A stretch of 64,000 nucleotides of DNA from Roseobacter sinensis (GTDB lineage Bacteria > Pseudomonadota > Alphaproteobacteria > Rhodobacterales > Rhodobacteraceae), in contig NZ_JALIEB010000002.1 of assembly GCF_025755255.1 (NCBI RefSeq), forward strand, positions 39,282-103,281, in the 5' to 3' direction. Positions 50,932 through 59,160 of the stretch are shown piece after piece. How positions within the stretch are numbered: position 1 is the first letter of the stretch; the number at the start of each line of letters is the position of its first letter. The notes under the pieces were generated by a model. The model made no database searches and was not told the DNA's origin. It saw only the letters and a program-made list of their open reading frames with translations. The position numbers were made by a program, and so were the translations under genes.

Positions 50932-52890
50932 ATGGCTCCGAAAGACACCGCGATCTCTCTCACTTTTCCCGATGGCAACGCACGCAGCTTCGAGGCTGGC
51001 GTGACCGCTGGCGATGTGGCGGCCAGCATCTCCACCTCGCTGCGCAAGAAGGCCATCTCCGCCACGGTGAATGGCGCGCATTACGATCTGGCCTGGCCCA
51101 TCGAGGAAGATGCCACCATCGCGATTCACACCATGGCGGATGAAGAGCAGGCCAACGAGCTGGTGCGCCATGACCTTGCCCATATCATGGCCCGCGCGGT
51201 GCAGGAGATCTGGCCCGACACCAAGGTCACCATCGGTCCGGTGATCGAGAACGGCTGGTATTACGACTTCGACCGGGCGGACCCCTTCACCCCCGAAGAC
51301 CTCGGCCTCATCGAGAAGAAGATGAAGGAGATCATCAACAAGCGTGACCCGGTGCGCACCGAGGTCTGGGACCGCGCGCGCGCGATCAAGCATTATGAAG
51401 ACAACGGTGAACCTTACAAAGTCGAACTGATCGAGGCGATCCCGGGTGACGAACCGCTGCGCATGTACTGGCATGGCGACTGGCAGGACCTCTGCCGTGG
51501 TCCGCACCTGCAGCACACCGGACAGGTGCCCGGCGATGCCTTCAAACTGATGTCCATCGCGGGCGCCTATTGGCGCGGCGACAGCGATCGCGCGATGCTA
51601 CAGCGCATTTACGGCGTCGCCTTCACCGGCAAGGAGAAGCTGCGCGCCCATCTCAACATGCTGGAAGAGGCCGCCAAGCGCGACCACCGCAAGCTGGGCC
51701 GCGAGATGGACCTCTACCACATGCAGGAGGAGGCGCCGGGCCAGGTCTTCTGGCACCCCAACGGCTGGACCATCTACACCACTCTGCAGGACTACATGCG
51801 CCGCAAGCAGCGCGCAGGCGGCTATCGCGAGATCAACACCCCGCAGGTCGTGAACCGCAAGCTCTGGGAAGCCTCGGGTCACTGGGAGAAATACCAGGAG
51901 CACATGTTCATCGTTGAGGTGGAGGAGGAGCACGCGGCTGAGAAAGCCGTGAACGCGCTGAAACCGATGAACTGCCCCTGCCACGTGCAGGTGTTCAATC
52001 AGGGCCTCAAGTCCTATCGCGACCTGCCGCTGCGCCTGGCCGAGTTCGGCGCCTGCACCCGATATGAGCCCTCCGGCGCGCTGCACGGCATCATGCGCGT
52101 GCGCGGCTTCACCCAGGACGACGCGCATATCTTCTGCACCGAAGCGCAGATCGAGGCGGAGTGCGCGAAGTTCATCAACTTCCTTGCAGATATCTACACC
52201 GATCTGGGCTTCGAGAAATTCGAGATCAAATTCGCCACCCGGCCCGAAAAACGCGTGGGCAGTGACGAGAGCTGGGATCACGTGGAAGGGGCGCTGGAAG
52301 CCGCCATCAAGGCAACCGGGCGTGACTTCACGCTGGAGCCGGGCGACGGCGCCTTCTATGGCCCCAAGCTCGACTTCTACCTGACCGACGCCATTGGCCG
52401 GGTCTGGCAGTGCGGCACCTTCCAGGTGGACCCGAACCTGCCCGAACGGCTGGGGGCCACCTATATCGGCGAGGACGGCGCCAAGCACCGGCCCTACATG
52501 CTGCACCGCGCCTGTCTGGGATCCTTCGAGCGGTTCATCGGGATCCTGATCGAGAACTCCGCCGGCAAGCTGCCCTTCTGGCTGGCCCCGCGTCAGGTGG
52601 TTGTAGCTTCGATCATCTCGGATGCAGATGAATATGTGCAGGACGTCGTGGACACGCTGAAGGCGGCCGGCGTGCGCGCCGAAGCCGACGTGCGCAACGA
52701 GAAGATCAACTACAAGGTCCGCGAACACTCGGTGGGCAAGGTACCTGTGATCCTCGCCGTCGGCGCACGCGAAGTGGACGAGCGCACCGTGACGGTCCGC
52801 CGGCTTGGCGAAAAACAGACCACCGTCGAGGCGCTTGGGGCTGTAGCAGAGGCTCTGGGACGTGACGCGACGCCCCCGGATCTGCTGTAA
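50932..52890 (+). CDS. thrS: Threonyl-tRNA synthetase
   Basis: A 652-residue class II synthetase. The N-terminal TGS domain ([25 protein letters not shown], residues 5-65) is followed by the editing domain with [16 protein letters not shown]. The catalytic domain has the zinc cysteine in [10 protein letters not shown], the motif 2 region [19 protein letters not shown], and motif 3 [17 protein letters not shown]. The C-terminal anticodon-binding domain ends the chain. It charges tRNA-Thr and edits serine. GAGGAG lies upstream of ATG 50932. A terminator hairpin follows the stop, before the bufferin operon. Confidence 0.98.
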   Translation: MAPKDTAISLTFPDGNARSFEAGVTAGDVAASISTSLRKKAISATVNGAHYDLAWPIEEDATIAIHTMADEEQANELVRHDLAHIMARAVQEIWPDTKVTIGPVIENGWYYDFDRADPFTPEDLGLIEKKMKEIINKRDPVRTEVWDRARAIKHYEDNGEPYKVELIEAIPGDEPLRMYWHGDWQDLCRGPHLQHTGQVPGDAFKLMSIAGAYWRGDSDRAMLQRIYGVAFTGKEKLRAHLNMLEEAAKRDHRKLGREMDLYHMQEEAPGQVFWHPNGWTIYTTLQDYMRRKQRAGGYREINTPQVVNRKLWEASGHWEKYQEHMFIVEVEEEHAAEKAVNALKPMNCPCHVQVFNQGLKSYRDLPLRLAEFGACTRYEPSGALHGIMRVRGFTQDDAHIFCTEAQIEAECAKFINFLADIYTDLGFEKFEIKFATRPEKRVGSDESWDHVEGALEAAIKATGRDFTLEPGDGAFYGPKLDFYLTDAIGRVWQCGTFQVDPNLPERLGATYIGEDGAKHRPYMLHRACLGSFERFIGILIENSAGKLPFWLAPRQVVVASIISDADEYVQDVVDTLKAAGVRAEADVRNEKINYKVREHSVGKVPVILAVGAREVDERTVTVRRLGEKQTTVEALGAVAEALGRDATPPDLL

Positions 52891-52898
52891 CAATTGCC

Positions 52899-52931
52899 CG
52901 CCTCACGCCGTAAAACCGTCGGTGTGAGGCG
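52899..52931 (+). terminator. Terminator hairpin of thrS
   Basis: CGCCTCACGCCG (52899-52910) and CGGTGTGAGGCG (52920-52931) form a 12-pair stem with one G-U, around a 9-nt loop, beginning 9 bp after the thrS stop. The trailing T run is weak (TGATTCCTGT), so termination may be partial. Confidence 0.7.
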
Positions 52932-53053
52932 TGATTCCTGTAACATTCCGTAATCTTCGCCAAGATTTCCGCGCAGAGAGCCAACATCTGCTGACGGCTG
53001 CGTGAGGCACAGGCTCGTGAGTGGAATGTCGGTTTCCCAGCCTTTAGCTTTTG

Positions 53054-53087
53054 CCCTATCATTGGCCACCATGGTCCTCAAATAGGG
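53054..53087 (+). promoter_or_regulatory. Inverted repeat covering the ribosome site of the bufferin precursor gene
   Basis: CCCTAT (53054-53059) and ATAGGG (53082-53087) are inverted repeats 22 bp apart. The right arm contains the AGGG of the likely Shine-Dalgarno AGGGA, nine bases before ATG 53097. If formed in RNA, the stem would hide this site. The inner sequence contains ACCATGGT. Confidence 0.4.
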
Positions 53088-53096
53088 AATGAAATC

Positions 53097-53399
53097 ATGT
53101 CGAATACGATGAAAACAGTCGCAATCGTTGGAGCTGTTGCTGCGGCGATGACCGCTCAGGTGACCACAGCTCAGGCGGCCGCCAAGGAGAAATGCTATGG
53201 CATTTCGTTGGCCGGTGCCAATGACTGTGCTGCGGGCCCGGGTACAACCTGCGCCGGCACATCTACGGTTGACTATCAAGGCAACGCTTGGACCCTTGTG
53301 GACGCAGGCACGTGCACAGAGATCGAACTGCCGGCAATGGCCGACGGCACACCGCGCCAAGGCTCGCTGGAAGAACTGGACCGCGACCTGCCTGCATAA
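53097..53399 (+). CDS. DUF2282 bufferin-type precursor peptide (BufA1-like)
   Basis: A 100-residue precursor. Residues 1-28 form a Sec signal peptide ([23 protein letters not shown]). The mature DUF2282 core begins [15 protein letters not shown] and has four cysteines, Cys33, Cys44, Cys52 and Cys73, spaced CYG...NDC...TTC...GTC. In bufferins, DUF692 enzymes convert such cysteines to thiooxazole groups and the exported peptide binds copper, as established for Caulobacter. The tail past residue 78 is acidic. ATG 53097 is the natural start; an in-frame ATG at codon 5 could also serve. bufB-like follows after 96 bp. Confidence 0.88.
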   Translation: MSNTMKTVAIVGAVAAAMTAQVTTAQAAAKEKCYGISLAGANDCAAGPGTTCAGTSTVDYQGNAWTLVDAGTCTEIELPAMADGTPRQGSLEELDRDLPA

Positions 53400-53495
53400 G
53401 GCCGGATCTGAAAGACTTGCGTTCGGCGACAACTGGTCGCCGGACCTCTCTCATCTGAAGATACCCGAGACCCCAACGTCCGTCAGAGGGCCAAA

Positions 53496-54350
53496 ATGCT
53501 GGACAATTCTCCCCGTTTCGACCACCTGCCCGCAGCCCCCGGCGTCGGCTACAAGCCGCAGCATTTCGACGAATTGCGCGCAGAGCCGGGCCCTGTTGCA
53601 TGGCTCGAGATTCATGCCGAGAACTACATGGGTGACGGCGGACGGCCGATCGCACAGCTGCGCGCGCTCTCCGAACAATTCGCAGTGTCGGTGCATGGTG
53701 TCGGTCTCAGCATCGGCGGTGAGGGCCCGCTTGATCCCGCGCATCTGGCCCGTCTGAAACACTTGGTGGGCTGGTTGCAGCCCGCGAGCTTCTCGGAGCA
53801 TCTGGCCTGGTCGACCCACGGAGCCGAATTCCTCAACGACCTGCTGCCGCTGCCCTACACCGACGAAACGCTTGCGCGCGTGGCCGATCACATCGATCAG
53901 GTCCAGTCCACCCTCGGCTGTCAGATGCTTCTGGAAAACCCGTCGAGCTACCTCGCCTTTGCCGAAAGCACGTGGTCCGAGACCGACTTTCTGAGCGAGC
54001 TGGTCCGCCGCACCGGGTGCGGCCTGCTGCTCGACGTCAACAACGTCTTTGTATCGGCCACCAACCTCGGTCTCTCGGCCCGCGACTACATCGATGCCTT
54101 CCCGCTGCATGCGGTTGGGGAAATCCACGTCGGCGGTCATGACGAAGAGACCGACGAGCATGGCACACCCTTGCTCATCGACAGCCACGGCGCGCCGGTC
54201 GTCGATCCGGTCTGGTCGCTGCTTGAGATCACGCTGGCAAAGTCCGGCCCCCGCCCGATTCTGGTCGAGTGGGATACGGATGTCCCGGACTGGCCGACCT
54301 TGCGGAGCGAGGCAGACCGCGCAGCGAAGGCGCTGTCGCCGGTCCGATGA
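53496..54350 (+). CDS. DUF692 multinuclear iron oxidative enzyme (BufB-like MNIO)
   Basis: A 284-residue TIM-barrel-type DUF692 protein. Likely metal-site segments are LEIHAENYMGDGG (near 38-48), VSVHGVGLSIGG (His67), FSEHLAW (Glu101/His102), LLENPSSY (Glu147), LLLDVNNV (Asp180), EIHVGGHDEE (His211, His215), DSHGAPV (His231) and VEWDTDVP (Glu258). These match the multinuclear non-haem iron enzymes that rewrite cysteines of ribosomal peptides, as in MbnB and BufB. The ATG at 53496 opens MLDNSPRFDH; AGAGGG precedes it. Its stop overlaps the bufC-like start by four bases (ATGA). Confidence 0.9.
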   Translation: MLDNSPRFDHLPAAPGVGYKPQHFDELRAEPGPVAWLEIHAENYMGDGGRPIAQLRALSEQFAVSVHGVGLSIGGEGPLDPAHLARLKHLVGWLQPASFSEHLAWSTHGAEFLNDLLPLPYTDETLARVADHIDQVQSTLGCQMLLENPSSYLAFAESTWSETDFLSELVRRTGCGLLLDVNNVFVSATNLGLSARDYIDAFPLHAVGEIHVGGHDEETDEHGTPLLIDSHGAPVVDPVWSLLEITLAKSGPRPILVEWDTDVPDWPTLRSEADRAAKALSPVR

Positions 54351-55102
54351 TCGTCACTCAAACAAGATTTCGCGGCGCCTTGCTGGATCCGACTCAGGCG
54401 GTGCCGGAGGGCTTGCTGGATGGTGCGGATCAGCCCGCGGGCCGCCGCTTCGCTGTCTACCGGAACAATGTGGTCGTCTCGCTGACCGAGGCGCTGCAAG
54501 TGGCCTTTCCGCTGGTCTACAAACTCCTGGGCGCGCAGACATTTGCCAGGCTGGCTGGCATTTACGTCCGCGCGCACCCGCCGAGCTCGCCGCTGATGAT
54601 GCACTATGGCGCGGCGCTGCCCGGCTTTCTGGAGACCTTCGAACCGCTGGCACATCTGGGCTACCTGGCCGATTGTGCGCGGCTCGATCTGGCCCTGCGG
54701 GCCGCCTATCACGCCGCCGACGCCCCGGCGCTGGCGCCCGAACGGCTGCAATGCGCACCTGAGGCGCTCGTCGGCATGAGCCTTGCTCTGCACCCTGCAA
54801 CGCGGATCGTCCGGTCGCGCTGGCCGCTCTACGATATCTGGCGGCTGAACAACGAGGCTGACGCACCGAAGCCGCGCGCGGTGGCGCAGGACGTGCTCAT
54901 CACCCGGCCGGAGTTCGACCCAAGCCCGCATCTGCTGCCCGAGGGTGGCGCTCTCTGGCTTGAAAGCCTCGCTTCGGGTCAAACATTTGGCGCGGCGCAT
55001 GACACCGCTCTGGCCGCGGTTCCCGACTTCGATCTGGCGCAGGCTCTGACCCTTGCGCTGCAAACCAGCGCCCTGACGGACGACAAGACAAAGGACGATT
55101 AA
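54347..55102 (+). CDS. DUF2063 partner protein of the DUF692 enzyme (BufC-like)
   Basis: A 251-residue protein. The N-terminal half is the DUF2063 putative DNA-binding-like domain (FRGALLDPTQAVPEGLLD, RRFAVYRNNVVVSLTEALQVAFPLVYKLLGAQTF), the domain found in MbnC/BufC partners that deliver the precursor to the MNIO enzyme. The C-terminal half is a beta domain (VRSRWPLYDIWRLNNEA...GALWLESLASGQTF). In the known systems it is a specificity subunit, not a transcription factor. ATG 54347 overlaps the bufB-like stop. The next gene starts directly after its TAA. Confidence 0.88.
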   Translation: MIVTQTRFRGALLDPTQAVPEGLLDGADQPAGRRFAVYRNNVVVSLTEALQVAFPLVYKLLGAQTFARLAGIYVRAHPPSSPLMMHYGAALPGFLETFEPLAHLGYLADCARLDLALRAAYHAADAPALAPERLQCAPEALVGMSLALHPATRIVRSRWPLYDIWRLNNEADAPKPRAVAQDVLITRPEFDPSPHLLPEGGALWLESLASGQTFGAAHDTALAAVPDFDLAQALTLALQTSALTDDKTKDD

Positions 55103-55651
55103 ATGATCTCTCTCTATGCTTCGGCGACCAACCGTCTCTCGCAGGCGGATTGGCTGCTTGCCACGCTCGCGCGTTTTGTCTTTGCCGCCACGCTGCTGAT
55201 GTATTTCTGGGTCTCGGGGCTGACCAAGCTGGGCGACGGGATCGGCGGCCTGTTCAGCCCGTCCGTGGGTGCCTACGCCCAGATCTTTCCCAAGGCGATG
55301 GAGGCTGTCACCTATGACGTGACGCAGCTGTCGATGTTTCATTGGGCGGTCGTCGTCGCGGGCACCTGGGCCGAGTTCATCCTGCCGGCGCTGATCGTCC
55401 TGGGCCTTCTGACGCGCCTCTCTGCGCTGGGGATGATCGGCTTTGTCATCGTCCAGTCCCTGACGGATCTGATCGGTCATGGCGGGTTGGAGCACAAGGA
55501 GACTTTTGGCGCCTGGTTCGACCGCTTTCCCGACAGCGCGATCCTCGATCAGCGTGCCTTCTGGATCTTCATCCTGCTGGTGCTGGTCATCAAGGGCGCA
55601 GGGCCGCTTTCGCTCGACGCCGCGTTGCGCCGGCGCGCCTCTGCCGAGTGA
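55103..55651 (+). CDS. DoxX-family membrane protein of the bufferin operon
   Basis: A 182-residue DoxX-like protein with four predicted helices (LLATLARFVFAATLLMYFWVSG, AVVVAGTWAEFILPALIVLGLL, LGMIGFVIVQSLTDLIG, FWIFILLVLVIKGAGPLSL). DoxX genes often close bufA-bufB-bufC operons; the role is unknown, with quinone-linked or electron-delivery functions proposed. The ATG abuts the bufC-like stop (TAAATG). A conserved HGG segment near residue 127 could be functional. It is the last gene of the operon. Confidence 0.88.
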   Translation: MISLYASATNRLSQADWLLATLARFVFAATLLMYFWVSGLTKLGDGIGGLFSPSVGAYAQIFPKAMEAVTYDVTQLSMFHWAVVVAGTWAEFILPALIVLGLLTRLSALGMIGFVIVQSLTDLIGHGGLEHKETFGAWFDRFPDSAILDQRAFWIFILLVLVIKGAGPLSLDAALRRRASAE

Positions 55652-55657
55652 GCCGCG

Positions 55658-55978
55658 TCAGGACACGCCGAGCGCCCTTTGTGTGTCCGCGCCCCACCCC
55701 AGATACATATCGGTGCCTGACACAATCAGCGGCCGCTTCATCAGGCTTGGATGGGCCTTGAGCAGGTCGCGCGGGTCGGCCGCGCGCTGATCTTCGTCAA
55801 GTCCGCGCCATGTTGTCGACCGCGTGTTCACCAAAGCCCGGCCAAACTGTTCGAGTGCGGCGGTCAGCACGTCATCCGGCACGCCATCGGCCCGAACGTC
55901 CGCGAAACTGGCCTCGGGCAAGGCCTTCAGCGCCTTTCTGCATGTGTCGCATGTCTTCAGTCCATATAGTCGCATCAT
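55658..55978 (-). CDS. ArsC/YffB-family thioredoxin-fold protein
   Basis: A 106-residue ArsC-type (Spx/YffB) protein. The N-terminal MMRLYGLKTCDTCRKALKAL has Cys10 in the position of the arsenate reductase nucleophile, plus Cys13. The family block FGRALVNTRSTTWRGL and the C-terminal LMKRPLIVSG are also present. Arsenate reduction or thiol-dependent regulation are both possible; no arsenic genes are near. Either of two adjacent ATGs (55978 or 55975) may be used. It converges with doxX over a 6-bp gap. Confidence 0.85.
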   Translation of the reverse strand: MMRLYGLKTCDTCRKALKALPEASFADVRADGVPDDVLTAALEQFGRALVNTRSTTWRGLDEDQRAADPRDLLKAHPSLMKRPLIVSGTDMYLGWGADTQRALGVS

Positions 55979-56075
55979 TTACTCACAATTCCGAAAATTT
56001 GGGGCTGAAATCAGCAGCTTTCTTCCCGTTTAGCTTGATTTTTACAGAGGAAGGGCAATCTCTTAAAGGGCAGAA

Positions 56076-56133
56076 CATACGATTGACATCGTATGAATTG
56101 CATGCAGACGCCGCCCCAGTGCTTTTGGGGCGG
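56076..56133 (+). promoter_or_regulatory. Structured 5' leader of the cold-shock gene
   Basis: Two hairpins precede cspA. The first is CATACGAT (56076-56083) with ATCGTATG (56088-56095) and a TGAC loop. The second is CCGCCCCA (56111-56118) with TGGGGCGG (56126-56133). The palindrome TGCATGCA (56099-56106) lies between them. A consensus TTGACA (56083-56088) overlaps the first hairpin, so it may belong to promoter or leader. An AGGAGG near 56148 follows. Confidence 0.5.
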
Positions 56134-56163
56134 TCCAGTAAGACAAAAGGAGGCACGGAAGGA

Positions 56164-56370
56164 ATGCCAAATGGCACCGTGAAGTGGTTCAACACCACAA
56201 AAGGCTACGGCTTTATCGCTCCGGAAGGGGGCGGCTCGGATGTGTTCGTTCACATCTCGGCGGTTGAAAGATCGGGTCTGACCGGTCTGGCCGACGATCA
56301 GAAAGTGAGCTTCGAACTGGCAGAGGGCCGCGACGGCCGGCAAATGGCCAGCGACCTGAAACTGCTATAA
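56164..56370 (+). CDS. cspA: Cold-shock domain protein
   Basis: A 68-residue single cold-shock domain with the RNA-binding motifs RNP1 (KGYGFIAP) and RNP2 (VFVHISAV). It begins MPNGTVKWFNTTKGYGF, standard for alphaproteobacterial CspA. Such proteins bind single-stranded nucleic acid and melt RNA secondary structure. ATG 56164 is preceded by AGGAGG and a second purine-rich tract. A structured leader upstream suggests post-transcriptional control, as in other csp genes. Confidence 0.95.
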   Translation: MPNGTVKWFNTTKGYGFIAPEGGGSDVFVHISAVERSGLTGLADDQKVSFELAEGRDGRQMASDLKLL

Positions 56371-56486
56371 TCGCAACACCAACAGGCCGTGCGATCAAAC
56401 GGGCGACCAACGCGTCGGCCGTGCAGAGGGTACGTTTACGTCTTATTCGCTGAACCGACATAGCATCATCGTGTCGGTAAACGGCC

Positions 56487-56747
56487 GTGGCAGATTTCTT
56501 ATCCATATTGGCGCTCTACGACGCATGGGACGCAGCCGCCCGCGTGGAGGCCTCGAGCCGCGAAGAGGCCATGCAGTGCATGGCCTACTATGATCGTGTT
56601 AAGGTGCATTTCATGAGCTCGGAAGACCAGCGCCCTGCATCGTCGCGCGAAGCCTTCCTGGCCTTCAAGGCCTGGGAGCGGGATCACCCTGGTGTTGTCG
56701 CTCGGCTCCGCGGCTCATCGACCAACTACGCCGATTTGGGCGGGTAA
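56487..56747 (+). CDS. Small hypothetical protein
   Basis: An 86-residue frame beginning with GTG 56487 (ADFLSILALYDAWDAAARVEAS). It is rich in Ala, Glu, Arg and Phe, helical, with no membrane segment. Codon use is GC3-rich, consistent with real coding, and no gene on the opposite strand competes convincingly. No ribosome site is clear, and the family is not recognised. It lies between cspA and the P450 gene. Confidence 0.4.
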   Translation: MADFLSILALYDAWDAAARVEASSREEAMQCMAYYDRVKVHFMSSEDQRPASSREAFLAFKAWERDHPGVVARLRGSSTNYADLGG

Positions 56748-56913
56748 GGGTGGGGCCGATGCACTCCAACCCCAATGGCTGAGAACGTCCACGGGATGCG
56801 GATGATCTCTCCAAAGAGAGAGCGAGATCGCCAAGCCGTAAGTCCACAGTCGGAATGCGCATATCGCAGCAAAGGGCCTGACCAGGACGTGGCCCCCCAC
56901 GCCCGGATCTCCA

Positions 56914-58092
56914 CTAGATCTCTGCGTGAAGCGCTGCATAGCCGCGAAACCGAATCCGGCCACCTGCCCTGCGCGCGGTGATCCGGTAATGCGGATAGCT
57001 TTCGAGAAAGCGCGCAAGGGCAATCCGGCCTTCCATACGGGCCAGCGTCAGCCCGACGCAAACATGCGGCCCCGCCGCGAAGGCAAGATGCCGGTTCGGA
57101 TGCCGGGTGATATCGAAGACCTCGGGCCGCTCAAAGACCTCCGGATCGCGATTGGCCGCCCCGATGCAGAGATGCAAGTTGGTGCCCTTGGGAATGCGGT
57201 GGTCACCGACGGTCACATCTGCCGCTGTCTCGCGATTGCCGAACTGGTTGGGCGCGCGGAAGCGCAGCACCTCTTCAATCGCCTTCTCCATGAGATCCGG
57301 ATCCTGAAGCAGACGCTGACGCTGATCCGGATGATCAGACAACAAGCACAGCGCATTGCCGATCAGGTTCGTCGTCGTCTCATGGCCGGCGTTCAGAATG
57401 AAGATGCAATTCTGGATCAGCTCGATGTCTGACAGCTGTCCATCCTCGTCGCCCTGGATCAGACGCGTCAGAACGTCGGTTTCGGGATCGCCCGGGTCGG
57501 CCCGCCGACGCGCGATCAGATCCTGCAAATACGCCTTGAACGCGAGGACGGCCTGATGCCCGCGGGCCAGTTGCGTCTCGGTCAGCGTCGGCTCCAGCGC
57601 GCCGAGGATGGCCAGCGACCACGCCCGCAGCGGCCCGCGCTCCTCCATCGGCACATCGAGCAGGTTGCCGATCACCTGGATCGGGATCGAAGCGGCGAAA
57701 TCCGCGATCAGGTCGGGCGCTGACGGCATGGCCTCCAACAATGCGTAAATCGTGGCGACAAGCCCCGGCTCCATGCGCCGCAGCGCTTTCGGCGTCAGCG
57801 CGGAGGTCATGATACGCCGCACCCGCGTGTGCAGCGGCGGGTCGTTGAAAACGAGGCTGGTGGTGTGGTGCTCGAAGAGCGGCGACCCCTCACCGAACTT
57901 CGGTGCGAACGCCGCTTTCTTATCCGATTTGAAAAGGCTCACATCCCGATAGATCGCGCTGAGATCGGCGTGGCGCGACAGCAGGACCGACCCGTCCGGC
58001 TGAGGGCAGACCGGGGCTTCGCGCAGGAGCGCATCGTAATAGGGAAACGGGCTCTCAACGAAATCGGCAGGGGGCGCTGCGAGATTGAACAT
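56914..58092 (-). CDS. Cytochrome P450
   Basis: A 392-residue bacterial class I P450. Key sites are the I-helix oxygen-activation motif LNAGHETTTNLIGN near residue 235, the K-helix EEVLRFRAP, and the haem-binding loop FAAGPHVCVGLTLAR around residue 340 with the cysteine ligand. The loop has Ala-Ala at FAAG, where FGxG is usual. It would insert oxygen into a small hydrophobic substrate using ferredoxin-fed electrons. No ferredoxin reductase is adjacent; a stand-alone ferredoxin is at 8562-8885. It is transcribed alone. Confidence 0.93.
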   Translation of the reverse strand: MFNLAAPPADFVESPFPYYDALLREAPVCPQPDGSVLLSRHADLSAIYRDVSLFKSDKKAAFAPKFGEGSPLFEHHTTSLVFNDPPLHTRVRRIMTSALTPKALRRMEPGLVATIYALLEAMPSAPDLIADFAASIPIQVIGNLLDVPMEERGPLRAWSLAILGALEPTLTETQLARGHQAVLAFKAYLQDLIARRRADPGDPETDVLTRLIQGDEDGQLSDIELIQNCIFILNAGHETTTNLIGNALCLLSDHPDQRQRLLQDPDLMEKAIEEVLRFRAPNQFGNRETAADVTVGDHRIPKGTNLHLCIGAANRDPEVFERPEVFDITRHPNRHLAFAAGPHVCVGLTLARMEGRIALARFLESYPHYRITARRAGGRIRFRGYAALHAEI

Positions 58093-58273
58093 GCGCGCAG
58101 TCTGCGCCCATCAAGCGGCTTGTCAATGGACCGGCACGGGGGGCCCCGATCCCCGGAAGAACAGATCGCAGATGCGCGCCGCAGCACAGGTTCAAGGACG
58201 AAGCTTATCTGATGACGGGGCGTTCAGCAGCCCTTGGGCAGGCGGAGGTGTCCCTGAGCAAGCATCGCATAGG

Positions 58274-58600
58274 TCATCCGCCACGCGTGCAGTCAAGGCA
58301 CCGCGGCGTCGCCGGGTCGGAGACAAGACGCGCGGGGGCGATCTCCTCACCGCAGTCGGTGCAATAGCCGTACTCTCCATCCTCGAGCCGTTGCAGGGCG
58401 GCGCGGATGCGCTGGCGCTCGGCCTGTCGCCGCCGGGCCTGCGCCTGCGCCATGGCCTGGTTCTGCAGCGCATCCATGCGTGAGAGTCGCCCCACCGCCT
58501 GCTGATCGAGCGTCACGGTCTTCTGCCCATCGAGGCCGGCCGCGTCCTCGGCATCGAGGGCGTCGAGGCGGGCGGAGAGGGCAGCGCGCGGGTCGGTCAT
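58274..58600 (-). CDS. DksA/TraR-type zinc-finger protein
   Basis: A 108-residue protein with the C-terminal C4 zinc finger of the DksA/TraR family: CTDCGEEIAPARLVSDPATPRCLDC, cysteines 80, 83, 101 and 104. An N-terminal coiled coil (about 30-72, LDQQAVGRLSRMDALQNQAMAQAQARRRQAERQRIRAALQRL) precedes it. It is shorter than DksA (about 140-150), so it may be a small RNA-polymerase secondary-channel binder. The aspartates of a DksA-like coiled-coil tip are not obvious. An unrelated frame at 58192-58473 overlaps it and is a shadow. Confidence 0.85.
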   Translation of the reverse strand: MTDPRAALSARLDALDAEDAAGLDGQKTVTLDQQAVGRLSRMDALQNQAMAQAQARRRQAERQRIRAALQRLEDGEYGYCTDCGEEIAPARLVSDPATPRCLDCTRGG

Positions 58601-58673
58601 TGCAAGAGCCTATATCGGCCGCGCAGGCGGGCAAAGGGGGTCCGCGGGCGGCGCGGGCCGGCGGGGGATAGGC

Positions 58674-58955
58674 TCAGCGGCGGACGAGCCGGCGCAAGGT
58701 GTTCAGCAACTGCACCCCGATGCGCGCCTGGAACGTGAGGCCCGTGGCCCCGCCCTCCATCCAGGCGATCCGCGCGGGCAGACGGTGATGCATCACCTGC
58801 AGCGTGACCGCGGCCCCCGCCGGCAGGGGTGGCACGCCCTCAACCCCGGCACCCTCCTCATGCACGTTCACGACCGTGATCCGGTGTGCGACGCCGCCCA
58901 CCAGAAGGCTGGCCGAATAGCGTGTCGGCGCGCGCGTCTTGCGCCAGTGTTGCAT
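58674..58955 (-). CDS. PilZ-like domain protein
   Basis: A 93-residue protein that resembles a single PilZ domain: RAPTRYSASLLVGGVAHRITVVNVHEEGAGVEGV, the strands ALTL-like AAVTLQVMHHRLPARIAWMEGG, and ATGLTFQARIGVQLLNTLRRLVRR at the end. PilZ domains bind cyclic di-GMP through an RxxxR and a D/NxSxxG motif. Here the RxxxR part can be read as RAPTR, but the second motif is replaced (VNVHEEGAGVEG). Binding is therefore uncertain. It lies alone, 73 bp upstream of the DksA-like gene on the same strand. Confidence 0.65.
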   Translation of the reverse strand: MQHWRKTRAPTRYSASLLVGGVAHRITVVNVHEEGAGVEGVPPLPAGAAVTLQVMHHRLPARIAWMEGGATGLTFQARIGVQLLNTLRRLVRR

Positions 58956-59077
58956 GTGTCAGGGTCCAGATCGCTTGAAAAACAAGCGGGTGCTACCAAA
59001 AGAGGCTTAACAATGCCCTAAGGGCGCCGCGATGTGCGGCGGGTGCCGCGGGCGTGCCGAAGGCATAGATGAAAGTC

Positions 59078-59103
59078 GTAGGCCGGGCGTCCGCCCGGCC
59101 TGC
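59078..59103 (-). terminator. GC-rich hairpin, probable terminator of the thyX operon
   Basis: GTAGGCCGGGC (59078-59088) can pair with GCCCGGCCTGC (59093-59103), eleven pairs including one G-T, with a 4-nt loop. It lies 57 bp past the stop of the coiled-coil gene at 59161, in the direction of that operon. The minus-strand tail (ACGACTTTCATC) is only weakly T-rich, so it may be partial. Confidence 0.5.
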
Positions 59104-59160
59104 ATTCCTAGATCGAGGCGCTGTGAAACACATAAATTAGTGAACTCATAGAAGCGACTA

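Noticed and set aside
52936-52975. Possible ECF sigma promoter (GTAAC-type) upstream of the bufferin precursor
   Set aside because: A GTAACA is present at 52940, but no CGAA/CGTC -10 element is at the expected distance, so it does not meet the pattern I know for bufferin regulation in Caulobacter.
56213-56506. Minus-strand frame overlapping cspA
   Set aside because: Arg-rich shadow frame opposite the conserved cold-shock domain.
58192-58473. Open frame overlapping the DksA-like gene
   Set aside because: Same-strand shadow frame with Arg/Pro/Ser-rich composition; the zinc-finger frame is convincing.
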